NCBI RefSeq assembly: GCF_017873175.1
Contig: NZ_JAGGJW010000021.1
Location: 23,632 to 87,631 of the forward strand
Length of the DNA: 64,000 bases
Reading direction: 5' to 3'
Source of the DNA: Neorhizobium petrolearium
GTDB taxonomy: Bacteria > Pseudomonadota > Alphaproteobacteria > Rhizobiales > Rhizobiaceae
The notes beneath the pieces were generated by a model. It had not been told where the DNA came from, did not search any database, and saw only the letters and a list, made by a program, of their open reading frames with translations. This document shows positions 62,517 to 64,000 of this stretch, piece by piece. A program made the translations under genes and the position numbers. How positions within the stretch are numbered: position 1 is the first letter of the stretch; the number at the start of each line of letters is the position of its first letter.

Positions 62517-63392
62517 ATGTTCAAGACACTCGTTACAATGAGCCTCGCGGCCGTTTTGTTCGGCAGCGCGACCACGGCGACGATGGCGCAGGATGCCAAG
62601 CCGGTCAAAATCGGCTGGGCGGCATGGTCGGATGCGGAATTCGTCACCAAGCTTGCGGCAAAGCTCATCAAGGACGAGCTTGGTCAGGAGGTCGAACTCG
62701 TCCAGACGGACGTCGCCCCCCTTTATCAGGGCGTCAGCCGCGGGGACCTCGATGCCATGATGATGGCTTGGCTGCCGCAGACCCACGCCGATTATTTCGC
62801 CAAGGTCAAGGACAAGATCGAAACGCTTGGCACCGTCTATGACGGCGCAAAGCTTGGCTGGGTCGTCCCGAAATACATTCCGGAAGATGCGATCGGCTCG
62901 ATCGAGGACCTGAAGAAGGCTGACGTCCAGGAGAAGCTGAAGGGGCGTATCGAGGGCATCGATCCCGGTGCCGGACTGACCCGCCTTTCCGAAAAGGCGA
63001 TCAAGGATTACGGCCTGGACGACTATAAGCTGCAGATTTCCAGCGAGGCGGGAATGCTGACCACGGTCGATCGCGCCATGCGTTCGGAAGGATGGTTCGT
63101 GGCAACATCCTGGAGCCCTCACTGGATGTTCGGCAAATACGAGCTGCGCTACATCGACGACCCGAAGAAGTCGCTCGGTGAAGCGGAGCATGTCGACGTT
63201 CTGGCGCGCAAGGGCTTCAAGGAGGACAACCCGAAAGTCGCCGACTTCCTGTCACGCATGAAGCTGCCGCTCCCTGATCTCGAAAGCGCGATGTTCAACG
63301 CCCAGGAGACCTCCTACGACAAGGCGGTCGAGAAATACATCACGGACCATCCGGATCAGGTCAAGGTCTGGCTGGGCAAGGACGAAGGCTAA
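62517..63392 (+). CDS. proX: Glycine betaine/choline-type substrate-binding protein
   Basis: This 291-residue periplasmic protein has a signal peptide (FKTLVTMSLAAVLFGSATTATMA) and the ligand-binding fold starting AKPVKIGWAAWSDAEFVTKL. The segments MMMAWLPQTHADY and GWFVATSWSPHWMF carry Trp residues that may build the aromatic box for the quaternary ammonium. AAAGGAG precedes ATG 62517. It completes the importer. Confidence 0.9.
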   Translation: MFKTLVTMSLAAVLFGSATTATMAQDAKPVKIGWAAWSDAEFVTKLAAKLIKDELGQEVELVQTDVAPLYQGVSRGDLDAMMMAWLPQTHADYFAKVKDKIETLGTVYDGAKLGWVVPKYIPEDAIGSIEDLKKADVQEKLKGRIEGIDPGAGLTRLSEKAIKDYGLDDYKLQISSEAGMLTTVDRAMRSEGWFVATSWSPHWMFGKYELRYIDDPKKSLGEAEHVDVLARKGFKEDNPKVADFLSRMKLPLPDLESAMFNAQETSYDKAVEKYITDHPDQVKVWLGKDEG

Positions 63393-63458
63393 GCCATTCA
63401 CGGGGCTTCGCGGCGAAAGCGTTTGCGAAGCCCGCTTCACATTTAGGGAAGTTTGACA

Positions 63459-63758
63459 ATGTACGATGGACAGATCGTTTCGGCATTTGCCACGGACGAT
63501 ACAATCGGCGGGCGAATCTCGCTCGCGCGCGACGCACTGAACATGTCGATCGAAGACGCATCCCGGATTGTCGGGGTCACATCAGAAACCTGGCAGAACT
63601 GGGAAAATGACCGGTCAGACCCAAGAGCCAACCTCCTCGACAGGATCGCTGGAGCCCTAAAGGTGAGTCTCGCATGGTTGCTCAGCGGAAGGGGAACAGG
63701 CCCAGTTTGGGAAGACTTGAGCTTCGACGAAGCCGGTGAGAGATACCTGCTGCACTGA
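63459..63758 (+). CDS. XRE/Cro-CI family helix-turn-helix protein
   Basis: This 99-residue protein has a single helix-turn-helix (RISLARDALNMSIEDASRIVGVTSETWQNWENDRSDPRANLLDRIAGAL), the Cro/CI pattern, with a short C-terminal tail. It starts at ATG 63459 with AGGGAA upstream. It may control the neighbouring betaine transporter or be a relic of a mobile element, since an IS66-like end lies close downstream. Confidence 0.82.
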   Translation: MYDGQIVSAFATDDTIGGRISLARDALNMSIEDASRIVGVTSETWQNWENDRSDPRANLLDRIAGALKVSLAWLLSGRGTGPVWEDLSFDEAGERYLLH

Positions 63759-63907
63759 GCTGCAGACTCAAATGGGGCATCAGTCATCATTGTTTTCTTT
63801 TCAGGTGATGCGTTTTATGCACCTGCAAAAGCTCGCTGAAAGGGCGCGTCTTGAACATGGGCGGCGCGGCCGTGATCCCTACGCGTTTTTCACGGCGCTG
63901 ATTGCCC

Positions 63908-64000
63908 GTAAGCGGTCAGCCGATGGCGTGGGACTTGAAGTTCCAGGGCATGAGCGCCTCGATTTCAGATACGGGCCAGCCTTGAGCGATGCGGTTCAAG
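63908..64000. mobile_element. IS66-like element, left end (truncated by window)
   Basis: GTAAGCGG at 63908 matches the conserved terminus of IS66-family inverted repeats. The minus strand inside it encodes the transposase C-terminus (listed separately). The element runs past the window edge, so its other end, accessory genes and target duplication cannot be seen. Confidence 0.6.
63916..64000 (-). CDS. IS66-like transposase (TnpC), C-terminal fragment
   Basis: Reading right to left, the open frame from the window edge encodes LNRIAQGWPVSEIEALMPWNF, then KSHAIG and a stop at 63916. This resembles the IS66 TnpC C-terminal pattern (RI..hPv..I.eLLPWNw). Only ~27 residues are visible. The stop lies inside the predicted terminal inverted repeat. 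Confidence 0.6.
   Translation of the reverse strand, partial: LNRIAQGWPVSEIEALMPWNFKSHAIG

Noticed and set aside
1..64000. CRISPR array, tRNA or rRNA genes
   Set aside because: No regularly spaced repeats and no tRNA or rRNA-like sequence was noticed on either strand.

Overview
The window looks like an alphaproteobacterial chromosome or large plasmid segment from the Rhizobiales (Rhizobium/Agrobacterium/Ensifer type). The reasons are high GC, tightly packed operons with ATGA stop/start overlaps, many ABC importers, rhizobial small proteins (DUF6894-like, DUF3309-like, CsbD, ChaB), FNR/FixK-type operator boxes and an N-type ATPase operon. No tRNA, rRNA or CRISPR array was seen. Everything below comes from reading the sequence; no database search was run.

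Layout. (1) 1-4803: end of an exopolysaccharide cluster, with a glycosyltransferase tail, a Tat-exported GH16 glycanase, a nucleotide-sugar 4-epimerase and an acyltransferase-3/SGNH protein. (2) 5271-23855: a large catabolic island of unknown substrate. It holds three paralogous FAD dehydrogenases of the 3-ketosteroid dehydrogenase/fumarate reductase class, three SDR-type enzymes, an AroE-like dehydrogenase, a Gfo/Idh/MocA oxidoreductase, an AP-endonuclease-2-fold TIM barrel, two NIPSNAP proteins, a complete Liv-type ABC importer, and IclR and AraC regulators. This is the best candidate for an undescribed pathway. (3) 25309-31852: a complete N-ATPase operon, atpDCQRBEFAG, with a b/delta fusion subunit and a 20-bp tandem duplication at the atpD/atpC junction.

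(4) 32055-36876 and 44583-53210: a stress/low-oxygen island with a universal stress protein, nitroreductase, Zn-alcohol dehydrogenase, ChaB, a HPF-cold-shock fusion, diguanylate cyclase, cupin, CsbD, OsmC, VIT, and a HWE/HisKA_2 kinase plus response regulator. Four perfect TTGA-N6-TCAA boxes sit in front of its genes, so it looks like an FNR/FixK/FnrN regulon, although no such regulator is in the window. Three of its genes (usp, chaB, VIT) are broken by single-base lesions, and a tyrosine recombinase relic lies beside the alcohol dehydrogenase. (5) 36983-44283, inserted between the two halves of (4): a GntR-controlled Dpp/Opp-type ABC importer with a TIM-barrel enzyme and a perfect palindromic operator.

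(6) 53478-57543: a small oxidoreductase/detoxification operon (two NTF2-like proteins, saccharopine-dehydrogenase-like, VOC, SDR) divergent from an AraC regulator. (7) 58178-59698: a CadC/TolB/TPR regulator. (8) 60314-63392: a glycine betaine/choline-type ProVWX importer, followed by a small XRE regulator and, at the right edge, the end of an IS66-like element.
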